Shown here: positions 21,209 through 30,668 of the stretch, one piece after another
Layout: the number at the start of each line of letters is the position of its first letter
Numbering within the stretch: position 1 is the stretch's first letter
Origin: Mycobacterium sp.
Lineage (GTDB): Bacteria > Actinomycetota > Actinomycetes > Mycobacteriales > Mycobacteriaceae
DNA length: 64,000 bases
Reading direction: 5' to 3'
Assembly: GCF_029961025.1 (NCBI RefSeq)
Contig: NZ_JASBVP010000007.1
Span: 248,001-312,000 of the forward strand
Position numbers and translations under genes: made by a program
Notes under the pieces: model-generated
Told to the model about the DNA's origin: nothing
The model's input: the letters and a program-made list of their open reading frames with translations, nothing else
Databases searched by the model: none

Positions 21209-22081
21209 ATGGAGGAAACGGACACACCGGGAATTCTGCATCGGCTGCGGGCGCGGTACGGGTGGATCGACCACGCCATCCGGGCCAACGAGCGCTATAA
21301 CGACCGCAAGGGGAATTTCTACGCAGCCGGCCTCGCCTACTACACGATCTTCGCGTTATTCCCGTTGCTGATGGTCGGTTTCGCGATCGCCGGATTCATC
21401 CTGGCGCGTCGGCCCGATCTGCTGGCCGAGATCGACAACCGCATCAGATCCTCGGTGTCGGGCGATCTGGGGCACCAACTGACCGACGTGGTCGGGTTGG
21501 CGATCGCCTCGCGCACGTCGGTCGGTGTCATCGGCCTGATCGTCGCGGCGTGGGCGGGTCTGGGGTGGATGGCGAATCTGCGTGAAGCGCTGAGCCAAAT
21601 GTGGAAACAACCCACCAGGCCCACCGGTTTTGTGCGAACCAACCTCTCGGATCTGGCGGCCATGACCTGCGCGGTTGTGGTGATCCTTGCCACCGTCGCG
21701 CTGACCGCGCTCGGGGATGCGGCGGGCATGGCCAAAGTCCTGCGATGGCTCGGCGTCCCCGATTTTCCGGTGTTAGGCGGGTTTCTCCGGGCCGCGTCAT
21801 TGGTGGTGTCTTGGCTGGTGTCATGGTTGTTGTTCACCTGGGTGATCGCACGGCTGCCGCGAGAGGCGATCAGCTTTAACAGCTCGATCCGGGCCGGCCT
21901 GATCGCGGCGGTCGGCTTCGAGTTGTTCAAGCAGGTGGCGTCAATCTACTTGCGAATGGTTCTGCGCAGCCCGGCGGGGGTGACGTTCGGCCCGGTAGTG
22001 GGCCTGATGGTGTTCGCATACCTCACCGCTCGGCTGGTGCTGTTCGCCACCGCGTGGGCGGCGACCTCACCGGACGGCTGA
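21209..22081 (+). CDS. YihY/virulence factor BrkB family membrane protein (Rv3335c-like)
   Basis: 290 residues. Six hydrophobic helices are visible (about 40-62, 95-125, 145-165, 185-215, 225-250, 260-285), with the family motif NFYAAGLAYYTIFALFPLLM near 34-53 and GLGWMANLREALSQMW in the middle. Formerly proposed to be RNase BN, the family is now treated as an inner-membrane transporter-like protein of unknown substrate. Start at ATG 21209, 14 nt after trpS. It converges with nagA over seven bases. Confidence 0.88.
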   Translation: MEETDTPGILHRLRARYGWIDHAIRANERYNDRKGNFYAAGLAYYTIFALFPLLMVGFAIAGFILARRPDLLAEIDNRIRSSVSGDLGHQLTDVVGLAIASRTSVGVIGLIVAAWAGLGWMANLREALSQMWKQPTRPTGFVRTNLSDLAAMTCAVVVILATVALTALGDAAGMAKVLRWLGVPDFPVLGGFLRAASLVVSWLVSWLLFTWVIARLPREAISFNSSIRAGLIAAVGFELFKQVASIYLRMVLRSPAGVTFGPVVGLMVFAYLTARLVLFATAWAATSPDG

Positions 22082-22088
22082 CACCGGG

Positions 22089-23225
22089 CTACCGGCCGAC
22101 CCGCCACCGACCGTTGGCCATGACCGCGGTCACCCGCAAATCCTGATCCAGCACAACCAGGTTGGCGTCCAGGCCGGCCCGCAGTACGCCGACCCCGTCC
22201 AACCCGAGGACGCGGGCCGGCGTGGCCGAAGTCATCCGCACAGCGGCGGCCAGCGCCGCATCCGAATGCGCGTCGGCCACGGCGCGAAAGAGCCGATCCA
22301 TGGTGGCGGTGCTGCCGGCGATGGTCGCCGTGTTACGCACCCGTGCCACCCCGGAGACGACCTCGACCGGCAGCGACCCTAGCCGAAACGAGCCGTCGGG
22401 CAACCCGGCCGCCGCGGTGGCGTCGGTTACCAGGGCCACCCGGTCCGGTCCGGCGAACTCGACTACCGCGCGCACCAGGGCGGGGTGAACATGCACTCCG
22501 TCGGCGATCAGCTCGACGGTCACCCGCGGATCTTCCAGCAGGGCAAACGCGGGCCCGGGCTCGCGGTGATGCAGCGGGCGCATCGCGTTGAACACATGGG
22601 TGCCGACCGTGGCGCCGGCCGCGATGGCCTGTTTCGTCTGTTCGTAGGTGGCGTCCGTGTGGCCGATGGCGACCACGACATCCGCGTCGAGAAACCGGTC
22701 GATGGCTCGGCCGCTTGCGTGCAGCTCCGGCGCCAGGGTCACCATCCGGATCGCACCGGCCCCGGCGGCGAGCACCGCGTCGATCTCCGCAGGATCGGGA
22801 TCGCGCAGCCGGTCGCGGTCGTGGGCACCGGGGTGGGCCGGGCTCAGCCACGGCCCCTCCAGATGGATGCCGGCGATAAGCCCGGCGGCCGCCGCCTCGG
22901 CGAGCGCCCGCACCCCGGTGAGCAGCTCGGCGGGTGACGCGGTGACCAGGCTGGCCAGCGTGGTGGTGGTGCCGTGCCGCGCGTGAAACTCGGCGGCGCG
23001 CGCGATTTCGGCCGCGCGGGCATCGCCGTAGGATGCGCCGTCGCCGCCGTGCACGTGCACGTCAACGAAGCCGGGCACCACCACCGAGTCGGCGAAGGCG
23101 ACGTCAGCCGGCCGGGGTGGTGCGCCGGCGCCGCAATCCCGGATGCGTCGACCGGATGTCTCTAACCAGCCCGGCCGGCAGACCCGGTCGTCGAGCACGA
23201 TAGCGCCGGCGGCGATCAGCGTCAC
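22089..23225 (-). CDS. nagA: N-acetylglucosamine-6-phosphate deacetylase
   Basis: 378 residues from GTG 23225. Amidohydrolase TIM barrel: HVHGG metal site (about 55-59), HLEGPWLSP with the metal Glu, GHTDATYEQ, THVFNAM, and the catalytic Asp in LVTDATAAAG. It deacetylates GlcNAc-6-P to GlcN-6-P in amino-sugar and peptidoglycan recycling. The open frame extends upstream to 23471, but those 82 residues are low-complexity and overlap the desaturase antisense, so the start giving (M)TLIAAGAIVLDDR is preferred. In M. tuberculosis the next gene is sugI, absent here and replaced by a desaturase. Confidence 0.92.
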   Translation of the reverse strand: MTLIAAGAIVLDDRVCRPGWLETSGRRIRDCGAGAPPRPADVAFADSVVVPGFVDVHVHGGDGASYGDARAAEIARAAEFHARHGTTTTLASLVTASPAELLTGVRALAEAAAAGLIAGIHLEGPWLSPAHPGAHDRDRLRDPDPAEIDAVLAAGAGAIRMVTLAPELHASGRAIDRFLDADVVVAIGHTDATYEQTKQAIAAGATVGTHVFNAMRPLHHREPGPAFALLEDPRVTVELIADGVHVHPALVRAVVEFAGPDRVALVTDATAAAGLPDGSFRLGSLPVEVVSGVARVRNTATIAGSTATMDRLFRAVADAHSDAALAAAVRMTSATPARVLGLDGVGVLRAGLDANLVVLDQDLRVTAVMANGRWRVGR

Positions 23226-23302
23226 GTTTGTGTGACCCGCTTTGGGCCGCGTGGGGTGCCGTCGGCGACGCGCCTCACCCGACGAAGCGTAGCCAACGCC
23301 GG

Positions 23303-24319
23303 TTAGCGTCTGCTCATCGTGAGGGTCCCCTTGGTGGTGAGCACCTTCGCGGCGGTGATCTTCTCCGCCTTGCGGGCCTCCCGCTCCAGGTAGCGCTGCT
23401 TGGACACCTCGAACTTGTCGCAGGCCTCCTCCAGCTCCTTGACCAGCACCGCCAGGTCGTCGCGCATCCATGCGGCCTCACCGGTAAAATCCTCGCGTTC
23501 GAAGATGCGCCACTTTCTCAGCACCGGCATCACGACCTCGTCGAGATGGATGCGCGGGTCGTACACGCCGCCGACGGCGATGATCACGGCCTTGCGGCGG
23601 AACTCGGGCACCGTGAACCCCGGCATCTTGAAATTCCGCAGCACCCGGTGCACCGACTTCATCGCCTGGTTGGGCGCAATTTCCAGGCCGGCTGCGGTGA
23701 CGTCGCGGTAGAAGATCATGTGCAAGTTTTCGTCGTGGCCTAACCTGGCCATCAGCTGGTCCGCGATCGTCTCATTACAGGCCTTGCCGGTATTGCGATG
23801 CGACACTCGGGTGGCCAATTCCTGAAACGACACGTACACAACGGAGTCGAACAGGCTTTCGGCGAACAAGTCGCCCTGGTGGTTCTGGCCCGGGCTGAAG
23901 CCCCGAGTCATCTGCTCGATGCGAAGTTTCTCCAATTCGACCGGGTCGACCGCGCGGGTCACCACCAGGTAGTCGCGCAATGCTGTGCTGTGTCGGTTCT
24001 CCTCGGCGGTCCAGCGGTTCACCCATTGCCCCCAGGGGCCGTCCATACCGAAGTTCATCGCGATCTCGCGGTGATATGCGGGGAGGTTGTCCTCGGTCAG
24101 CAGGTTCTGGACGATCGCCACTCGGGCGACGTCGGAGAGCCGGCACTGCTCAGGCTCCCAGTCCTGACCGCCAAGGGCGTAGAAGTTCTTGCCGTCGGAC
24201 CAGGGAATGTAGTCGTGCGGATTCCACTCCTTGAACTTTGCGAGGTGACGGTTGAGGAGGCGCTCCACCGTCGGCTCCAGCTCTTTGAGCAGTTGCTCGT
24301 GGGTCAGGTCTTTGGACAT
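23303..24319 (-). CDS. Acyl-ACP desaturase (DesA1-like)
   Basis: 338 residues, ferritin-like di-iron fold. Metal-binding EENRH (in WTAEENRHSTALRDY, about 105-119) and DENLHM (about 195-200) correspond to the two ExxH-type di-iron motifs; in the second, Asp precedes Glu-Asn-Leu-His. It closely resembles M. tuberculosis DesA1 (Rv0824c) over its whole length, including the C-terminal MSRR. DesA1 is essential for mycolic-acid chain desaturation and normally lies elsewhere, so this may be a second copy or a relocated one. ATG 24319 has a GGAAGG site. The upstream region is unusually A+T-rich for this genome (TATATTACC, CATATAACT), consistent with a regulated promoter; family knowledge points to MadR but I cannot confirm an operator. 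Confidence 0.88.
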   Translation of the reverse strand: MSKDLTHEQLLKELEPTVERLLNRHLAKFKEWNPHDYIPWSDGKNFYALGGQDWEPEQCRLSDVARVAIVQNLLTEDNLPAYHREIAMNFGMDGPWGQWVNRWTAEENRHSTALRDYLVVTRAVDPVELEKLRIEQMTRGFSPGQNHQGDLFAESLFDSVVYVSFQELATRVSHRNTGKACNETIADQLMARLGHDENLHMIFYRDVTAAGLEIAPNQAMKSVHRVLRNFKMPGFTVPEFRRKAVIIAVGGVYDPRIHLDEVVMPVLRKWRIFEREDFTGEAAWMRDDLAVLVKELEEACDKFEVSKQRYLEREARKAEKITAAKVLTTKGTLTMSRR

Positions 24320-24495
24320 GGCACCTTCCAGTTATATGTGTCTGACAGTTGCGGGTAATATATCTGTGCAATCCGGTTACATACAAGTTGGACACGCCGA
24401 GGTGCCTGATTCGTATTGTGCGGAGCATGCGGGGCGGCCGTCGGCTAACCGGCGGGTGCCGCGGTGGTGGGGCCCGGACGATCGGGCTCTCGGGC

Positions 24496-25710
24496 TCAGT
24501 GCTGGGGTCGGCGGTTCATGGAGCGCGCGAGCGTCATCAATCCGAACACGATCAGCGTGCCGATGACAGCCACTCCCGCCCGCACCGGCAGCGCATCGGC
24601 GGGCGATGCGATCGCGCCGCCCGGGGCGGCGTCGCGGATCCCGTCGGCGCCGGGCTTGTTGGCGAGCAGCGCCGGATCAGGTTCGATCAGCGTCCCGACC
24701 CGGGTGCCCGGCGTGGTAGCGAACCCGTAATCCAGCAGATGCGCCGCTTGTTCCCAGGGCGGAATCGGCTGACGGGTCCCATGCAGCAGCACCGCCATCA
24801 GCCTGCGCCCGTTCCGGTTGGCGGCGCCGACGAACGTCTGCCCGGCGTCGTCGGTGTAGCCGGTTTTGCCGCCCAGCGCGCCGGGATAGTTGTACAGCAG
24901 CTGGTTGTCGTTTTCCAGCTGGTAGCCGGGGTGATCGCCGTGGCCGGGGAAATCGAATGTCCGGGTCGCGACGATGCCGGCGAAGGTGGGGTTCTGCCAC
25001 GCGTAGCGGTAGAACAGGCCGATGTCGTAGGCCGAGGTGCTCATGCCCGGACCGTCCAGCCCGGACGGTGTCGCCACCCGGGTGTCGCGTCCTCCGAGCT
25101 TGCCGGCCAGCGTGTTGATCTTCTCCAGCGCGGTCTGCATGCCGCCGAGCTGCATGGCCAGGGCGTGCGCGGCGTCGTTGCCGGAATGCATCAGTAGCCC
25201 GTGCAGCAACTGGTTGACGGTGTAGGTGCCGTCGGGGGCCACGCCGACCTTGGTTCCTTCGACCGCCGCGTCTTCGGCGGTCCCGGCCACCGTGGTGTTG
25301 AGGTTGAGCTCGTTGAGCGTCGCCATGGCGATCAGCACCTTGATGACGCTGGCCGGACGGTGACGCCCGTGCGGATCTTTGGCGGCGATGACGGCGCCGC
25401 TGTCCAGATCGGCCACCAGCCAGGCGTCGGCGGACACATCCCCGGGCACCGGCGGGGTGCCGGGGGCGGTGATCACCCCGCAGCCACCCAGCGCGGTGCC
25501 GCCGACCGGGGTCGCGGGCACCGGCAGCGGAAGAGGCGGGTCACCGGCCCTGGGGATCTCTGACGTGTCGACCGCGGGCGGGGTAGCGACCTTGTAGGGG
25601 CAGCCGTCAGGCGCCGCATCGGGTTCGGCGGCTGCGCCCGGCATGGCCGGCAGCGAGAACGCCAGCAAAACCGTTGCCGCCAGGCAGGATGCGACGCGTG
25701 GAGTAGTCAT
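24496..25710 (-). CDS. dacB1: D-alanyl-D-alanine carboxypeptidase DacB1 (penicillin-binding protein)
   Basis: 404 residues. N-terminal signal sequence (about 1-28), Pro-rich spacer, then the serine-peptidase domain with SxxK (Ser121-Lys124), SGN (176-178) and KTG (282-284). A C-terminal hydrophobic helix (about 378-397) anchors it to the membrane. It trims the terminal D-Ala of peptidoglycan pentapeptides in the periplasm and is a beta-lactam target. Matches Rv3330. Start ATG 25710. The 113 nt to the aminotransferase stop contain nothing recognised. Confidence 0.94.
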   Translation of the reverse strand: MTTPRVASCLAATVLLAFSLPAMPGAAAEPDAAPDGCPYKVATPPAVDTSEIPRAGDPPLPLPVPATPVGGTALGGCGVITAPGTPPVPGDVSADAWLVADLDSGAVIAAKDPHGRHRPASVIKVLIAMATLNELNLNTTVAGTAEDAAVEGTKVGVAPDGTYTVNQLLHGLLMHSGNDAAHALAMQLGGMQTALEKINTLAGKLGGRDTRVATPSGLDGPGMSTSAYDIGLFYRYAWQNPTFAGIVATRTFDFPGHGDHPGYQLENDNQLLYNYPGALGGKTGYTDDAGQTFVGAANRNGRRLMAVLLHGTRQPIPPWEQAAHLLDYGFATTPGTRVGTLIEPDPALLANKPGADGIRDAAPGGAIASPADALPVRAGVAVIGTLIVFGLMTLARSMNRRPQH

Positions 25711-25823
25711 CGTCTGTGCAGACTAGGCGATGAACGCCCGGATCCCGCGGAGCCGCGCTGTGCAGCTGGGAATAGCTGGGAATAGTGAGGCGGCGGGCCG
25801 CGAGAGTGTGTCCAACGACGGCG

Positions 25824-27218
25824 TTACTCGAGAAACGCGTCGGCAGTTGCACTTTCGCGACCGGATAAGACGCTGCGCAGGATGGCTTCGATGGTGTCGA
25901 ACTCGGCCGGACCGCTGATCAGCGGGGGTGCCACCTGAATCACCGGGTCACCGCGGTCATCGAGGCGGCAGTACAGCCCGGCCGCAAAGAGCGCCGAGGA
26001 CAATTGAGGCAGCAGCCGCCGGCGTTCCTCGGCGGTGAAGGTTTGCCTGGTGGCCTTGTCTTTGACCAGCTCGAGCGCGTAGAAGTATCCCTCGCCGCGG
26101 ACATCGCCGACGAGGGGCAGGTCGTAGAGTCTCTCCAGCGCGGCGCGCAGCAGCGGGGCGTTGCGTTTAACGTGGTCGTTGAGGCCCTCGCGCTCAAAGA
26201 TGTCGAGGTTGGCCAGCGCGACGGCCGCCGACACCGGATGTCCGCCGAAGGTGTAGCCGTGCGCGAACATCGTCTCACCGTCGGCAAACGGTTCGAACAG
26301 CCGGTCGCTGGCGATCATCGCCCCGATCGGCGAGTACCCGGACGTCAGGCCCTTCGCGCAGGTGATGATGTCGGGCAGATAGCCGCCGTCCCCAATATCG
26401 CAGCAGGCGAACATCGACCCGATCCGCCCGAACGCGCAGATCACCTCGTCGGAGACCAGCAGCACGTCGTAGTGGTCGCAGATCTCGCGCACCCGCTGGA
26501 AATACCCGGGGGGCGGCGGGATGCAGCCGCCGGCGTTCTGCACCGGTTCGAGGAAGACCGCGGCCACGGTGTCCGGGCCTTCGAATTCGATCGCCTCGGC
26601 GATCCGGTCGGCGGCCCACCGTCCGAAGGCTTTGACGTCGCTGCCCAGCGGTTCGGGTGCGCGGTAGACGTTGGTGTTGGGCACTTTCACCGCACCCGGC
26701 GTCAGTGGCTCGAACGGTGCTCTGAACTTCGGCACGCCGGTGAGCGCCAGCGCCCCCTGCGGGGTGCCGTGGTAGGCGATCGCCCGCGAGATCACTTTGT
26801 ATTTGCCGGGTTTGCCGGTCAGCTTGAAGTACTGTTTGGCGAGTTTCCACGCGGTTTCGACGGCCTCGCCGCCGCCGGTGGTGAAGAACACCCGGTTCAG
26901 GTCACCCGGGGCGTACCGCGCGAGACGTTCGGCAAGCTCGATCGCGCTCGGGGTGGCATAGGACCACAGCGGGAAGTAGGCCAACCTGCGGGCCTGCCGG
27001 GCGGCGGCCTCGGCGAGCTCGTCACGCCCGTACCCGACCTGCACCACGAACAGCCCGGACATCGCATCGAGGTAGCTCTTGCCCCGGTGGTCGAAGATCC
27101 ACACACCCTCACCACGAGTGATGATCGGCGGGGTGATGCCCGCGCCGTGGCGGGCGAAATGGCCCCACAGGTGGCGATCCGCCTGGGCCGACAAATCAGG
27201 GAACTCCATCCCAGTCAT
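25824..27218 (-). CDS. Class III PLP-dependent aminotransferase (Rv3329-like)
   Basis: About 464 residues. Class III signature: LLVSDEVICAFGRIGSMF with the PLP-interacting Asp, and the Schiff-base Lys in ITCAKGLTSGYSPIG. GGGEAVETAWKLAKQYF binds the phosphate. It probably transfers an omega-amino group from an unknown substrate. ATG 27218 gives MTGMEFPDLSAQAD, as in Rv3329; ATG 27209 is nearly as good. In M. tuberculosis it diverges from sigJ. Here the intergenic region and the 5' end of sigJ are missing, so the gene abuts the sigJ remnant by about 40 nt and may have lost its native promoter. Confidence 0.9.
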   Translation of the reverse strand: MTGMEFPDLSAQADRHLWGHFARHGAGITPPIITRGEGVWIFDHRGKSYLDAMSGLFVVQVGYGRDELAEAAARQARRLAYFPLWSYATPSAIELAERLARYAPGDLNRVFFTTGGGEAVETAWKLAKQYFKLTGKPGKYKVISRAIAYHGTPQGALALTGVPKFRAPFEPLTPGAVKVPNTNVYRAPEPLGSDVKAFGRWAADRIAEAIEFEGPDTVAAVFLEPVQNAGGCIPPPPGYFQRVREICDHYDVLLVSDEVICAFGRIGSMFACCDIGDGGYLPDIITCAKGLTSGYSPIGAMIASDRLFEPFADGETMFAHGYTFGGHPVSAAVALANLDIFEREGLNDHVKRNAPLLRAALERLYDLPLVGDVRGEGYFYALELVKDKATRQTFTAEERRRLLPQLSSALFAAGLYCRLDDRGDPVIQVAPPLISGPAEFDTIEAILRSVLSGRESATADAFLE

Positions 27219-27258
27219 CTTGCCTGGGGCTGCGCCGGCCGCGGCGGAGCACCAGGAT

Positions 27259-28050
27259 ATTCGCGATCTGCGGGCGTGGCTAACCACGGTGGTCAGCCGG
27301 TTGGCTCTCGACCGACTGCGGTCGGCGGCGCACCGGCGCGAAACCTATGTCGGCGAATGGCTCCCGGAACCGGTGGTGACCGGTCTCGACGGCGCTGATC
27401 CGCTCTCGGCGGTGGTGGCCGGAGAGGACGCGCGGTTTGCGGCGATGGTGGTGCTGGAGCGGCTCAGTCCCGGTCAGCGGGTGGCGTTCGTGCTGCACGA
27501 CGGCTTCGCGATTCCGTTCAACGAAATCGCCGACGTCCTGGGAACCAGCGAGGCGGCCGCCAGGCAGTTGGCCTCGCGGGCCCGTCGCGCGGTGGCCAAC
27601 GAACCACCGCCGGACCTGGACCCCGCCCACAACGAGGTGATCGGCAAGCTGATGGCCGCCATGGCCGCCGGTGACCTGAACGCGGTGGTGTCGTTGCTGC
27701 ATCCCGACGTCACGTTCACCGGCGATTCGAACGGCAAGGCGCCGACGGTGGCGCGGGTCATTCACGGTCCCGACAAGGTGGCCCGGTTCCTGTTCGGCCT
27801 GGCGCGACGCTACGGCCCGGCGTTTCTCACGGCCAACCAGCCGGCTCTGGTCAACGGCGAGCTGGGTCTCTACACCGCGGGCAGTCCGGCCGGCGACGGG
27901 TATCGGGAGATGCTGCCGCGTATCCTCGCCATCACGGTGCACGACGAAAAGGTTTGCGCCCTATGGGATATCGCCAACCCGGATAAGTTCAGCGGCTCTC
28001 CGATGAGGTCGAGTCCGCCCACGGCACCCGGCACGCGTCACCGGAGCTGA
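27259..28050 (+). pseudogene. sigJ: sigJ remnant lacking sigma region 2 (ECF41-type sigma factor)
   Basis: Homology to SigJ (Rv3328c, 312 residues) begins abruptly at DIRDLRAWLTTVVSRL and continues intact to the C terminus. The sigma-4 region (FAAMVVLERLSPGQRVAFVL through the ASRARRAV helix) and the SnoaL-like C-terminal domain are retained. About 46 N-terminal residues, which hold the -10-recognising and core-binding region 2, are gone together with the intergenic space. The open frame extends upstream to 27079, but only as antisense of the aminotransferase gene. A protein without region 2 should not act as a sigma factor; a truncated sigma-4/SnoaL protein could still be made from an internal GTG. 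The 3' neighbour is a broken carboxymuconolactone decarboxylase, the usual partner family of ECF41 factors. Confidence 0.8.
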
Positions 28051-28089
28051 AGCCCTGCTCGGTGATGCCCAGCGCCGCATTCATTCGTG

Positions 28090-28397
28090 AGCCGCTCGAT
28101 GTCGAGGCCCTCGAGGCGCTGCAGCATGGCCCCGAAGTCCACGCGCCACGAGCAGCCAATGCTGCGGGCAGCCCAAAACACCGCCAGCTCACGCACATTC
28201 GCGGGCAGCTGCTTCGACGCCTTTTCCAGCATGGTCTTGTGGACGGCATTGGCCACCAGCAGCCGCGGGTGATGCGCGGCGACGGTGAACGGCTCAGGGA
28301 CTTCACCGAAGCGTCGTTTGGCGTACCGATACATCGCGCGGATCCACAGCGGTGCGCGTTGCGGGGACAGGGGTTCGACGCGGGTTTTCTGTGTCAT
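28090..28397 (-). pseudogene. Carboxymuconolactone decarboxylase (AhpD-like) gene, 3' half deleted
   Basis: From ATG 28397 the frame reads MTQKTRVEPLSPQRAPLW through FAVHHP-like helices to GCSWRVDFGAMLQRLEGLD, then leaves the family near 28090 and ends at a stop at 28038. The family is normally about 190 residues, so roughly half is missing. The CxxC redox motif reads CSWR: the second cysteine is replaced by arginine (CGC). Both changes indicate a dead gene. Genes of this family commonly accompany ECF41 sigma factors as carboxymuconolactone decarboxylase, oxidoreductase or epimerase partners, so it decayed together with its converging neighbour sigJ. The frame also continues upstream to 28496 through sequence of no clear homology. 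Confidence 0.7.
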
Positions 28398-28480
28398 ACC
28401 GTCAGACGCGGTAGCCGCGGAATGTGTGACGGCACGCAGCAGCTTGAGCCGAAGGTTCAGCTTCAGCACTGGTGCTTCAT

Positions 28481-28918
28481 CTGTCACACGAGTCACCGCT
28501 CAGGTCAAGTGGGTATTTGCCCGCCTTCGAGCGATTTCGCGATTGATGTCGTACCAGCATGCGATGGTCTGACGATGAACGACGTGCGGCGCCTGCGTTT
28601 GCGTGGAATCGAACTCCGCTACACACTCACGATGCACCTGTTTGACCACGGTCCCGCGACCATCACCAACCTGGTCGAGGCGCTCGCCTCGCAGGGCTTC
28701 GACGTTGGTCAGCCGGCGCCGAAATCGGTGTCGGACGCGTTGCGGTGGGAAATGCGACGGGGCCGCGTGCGCCGGCTCGGGCGCGGCCGCTACGGTCCGG
28801 GGCGGATGCCACGTGGCACGGAGCATCGCATCCATCAACGGGTGCTGGCACTGCGCGCCGAAAATCGCTCAGAGCCGGGCACATAGCATGTTGACCTGCG
28901 CGGTGACTCGCGTGGCAG
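28481..28918. repeat. 57-bp imperfect inverted repeats bracketing a small gene
   Basis: 28481-28537 and the reverse complement of 28862-28918 align over 57 bp with about ten mismatches; the outer 28 bp differ at only three positions (GAGTCACCGC and CAGGTCAA are shared). The 438-bp unit contains one ORF (28575-28886), whose last codons lie inside the right repeat. I found no flanking target-site duplication. It may be a small non-autonomous element, or the left arm may be an inverted copy of the gene's 3' end and flank. Confidence 0.65.
28575..28886 (+). CDS. Small basic protein, possible winged-helix DNA binder
   Basis: 103 residues, strongly basic. MHLFDHGPATITNLVEALASQGFDV (about 17-41) has helix-turn-helix character, followed by KSVSDALRWEMRRGRVRRLGRGRYGPGRMPRGT, which looks like a recognition helix plus basic wing. 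I recognise the type as a conserved mycobacterial hypothetical but know no function. The ATG at 28575 lies between inverted repeats and the stop is inside the right repeat. No convincing Shine-Dalgarno is visible. It sits between two decayed loci (sigJ region and sdh2). Confidence 0.6.
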   Translation: MNDVRRLRLRGIELRYTLTMHLFDHGPATITNLVEALASQGFDVGQPAPKSVSDALRWEMRRGRVRRLGRGRYGPGRMPRGTEHRIHQRVLALRAENRSEPGT

Positions 28919-28981
28919 ACGTGGCGGATGTTACCGGCGCCAGCGGCGTGTCCTTGCAACCTCGCAATGGTGGACACCCGC

Positions 28982-29642
<661 letters not shown>

Positions 29643-30051
29643 CCCCAGCACAAGCGTGAACACCATCGACACCCCCAGCAGCGTGTTCAGCCAGAAACGG
29701 GTGGAGTCCTTGCGGGCATAGTCGTCGATGATGGTGCGCAGACCGTTGCCGCCGTGCAGTTGCGCCAGCCACAACAGCAGCAGGTCCCAGGTCTGCCAGA
29801 ACGGCGAATGCAGCGCACCGCCACATAGTTGAAGTCGATGCGGTAGACACCGTCGTCCCACATCAGCATCCGAACAGGTGCCCGAGCGCTAAGAACACGA
29901 GGACAACGCCGGAAAACCGCATGAACAGCCAGGCGTATTTCTCGAAGTTGGGCATGCCGGCACGGTGACGCGACGCCCGCGGATTGTCCAGCCCGGCGGG
30001 GCGGTCGTAGCTGCGCGCCAGCGCCGGTGCGATCTGGCGTGTGGTGCTCAT
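29643..30051 (-). pseudogene. sdhD: sdhD remnant: succinate dehydrogenase membrane anchor (Sdh2), two frameshifts
   Basis: ATG 30051 overlaps the sdhC stop (ATGA) and reads normally through MPNFEKYAWLFMRFSGVVLV and ALGHLFG, then hits a stop at 29863 after a one-base loss. [17 protein letters not shown] continues in another frame, and a second shift near 29822 leads to [18 protein letters not shown] and FWLNTLLG...VLG. The frame then runs straight into sdhB sequence at about 29643. The 1.8-kb sdhA gene that belongs between them (Rv3318) is absent altogether. Confidence 0.9.
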
Positions 30052-30449
30052 GCGAAGCGCTCCATCATGTGGATGCCGATCACTACCGTCGCGGGAACCA
30101 TGACCAGCAGCCAAATGATGCCGATCACCCGCAACATCAGCCGCTGATAGCGCGGGCCGTGCGTCCAGAAATCGATCAGAATGACGCGGATCCCGTTGAG
30201 CGCGTGGTAGAGCACCGCGGCCACCAGCCCAAGTTCCATCGGCCCGACGATCGGCGTCTTGTAGGTTTCGATGACTTCGTTGTAGGCCTGCGGACTGACC
30301 CGGACCAGCGCGGTGTCCAGCACATGCACGAACAGGAAGAAGATGGTGGCACCGGTGATGCGGTGCAGCACCCACGCCCACATGCCGGGATCACCCCGGT
30401 ACAGGCTTCGGCGCACCTGGGGTGCCGGCCTAGCAGACGTCGCCGTCAT
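30048..30449 (-). CDS. sdhC: Succinate dehydrogenase cytochrome b subunit SdhC (Sdh2), apparently intact orphan
   Basis: 133 residues, three transmembrane helices (about 30-50, 75-95, 105-125). HRITGATIFFLFVHVLDT and YHALNGIRV carry the histidines that bind heme b and line the quinone site in this family. The frame is uninterrupted and ends in the expected ATGA overlap with sdhD. With sdhA missing and sdhB and sdhD broken, no Sdh2 complex can form, so this gene is probably a functionless survivor or recently released from selection. ATG 30449 with GGAGGC upstream. M. tuberculosis has a second enzyme (Sdh1, Rv0247c-Rv0249c) outside this window that could cover the TCA step. Confidence 0.85.
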   Translation of the reverse strand: MTATSARPAPQVRRSLYRGDPGMWAWVLHRITGATIFFLFVHVLDTALVRVSPQAYNEVIETYKTPIVGPMELGLVAAVLYHALNGIRVILIDFWTHGPRYQRLMLRVIGIIWLLVMVPATVVIGIHMMERFA

Positions 30450-30668
30450 CAGCCTCCTGTCATGATGGCGACCCGCTGCGCCCGGTTTCGCCGCGCTTGC
30501 GATCGCCACGGGTGTCGCGGGGCGGACGGTAAACCCATTGGCGGTTTCGATGAACCGGCCGCGGCCGCCGACGCCCGCGTCGGCGGCAAAGTTAGGGTGG
30601 CCGTGGGAATTGACCGACGGCCTCACGGCGCCGCCGGATGTGTTCAGAGGATGGCTGGCATTGCTATC

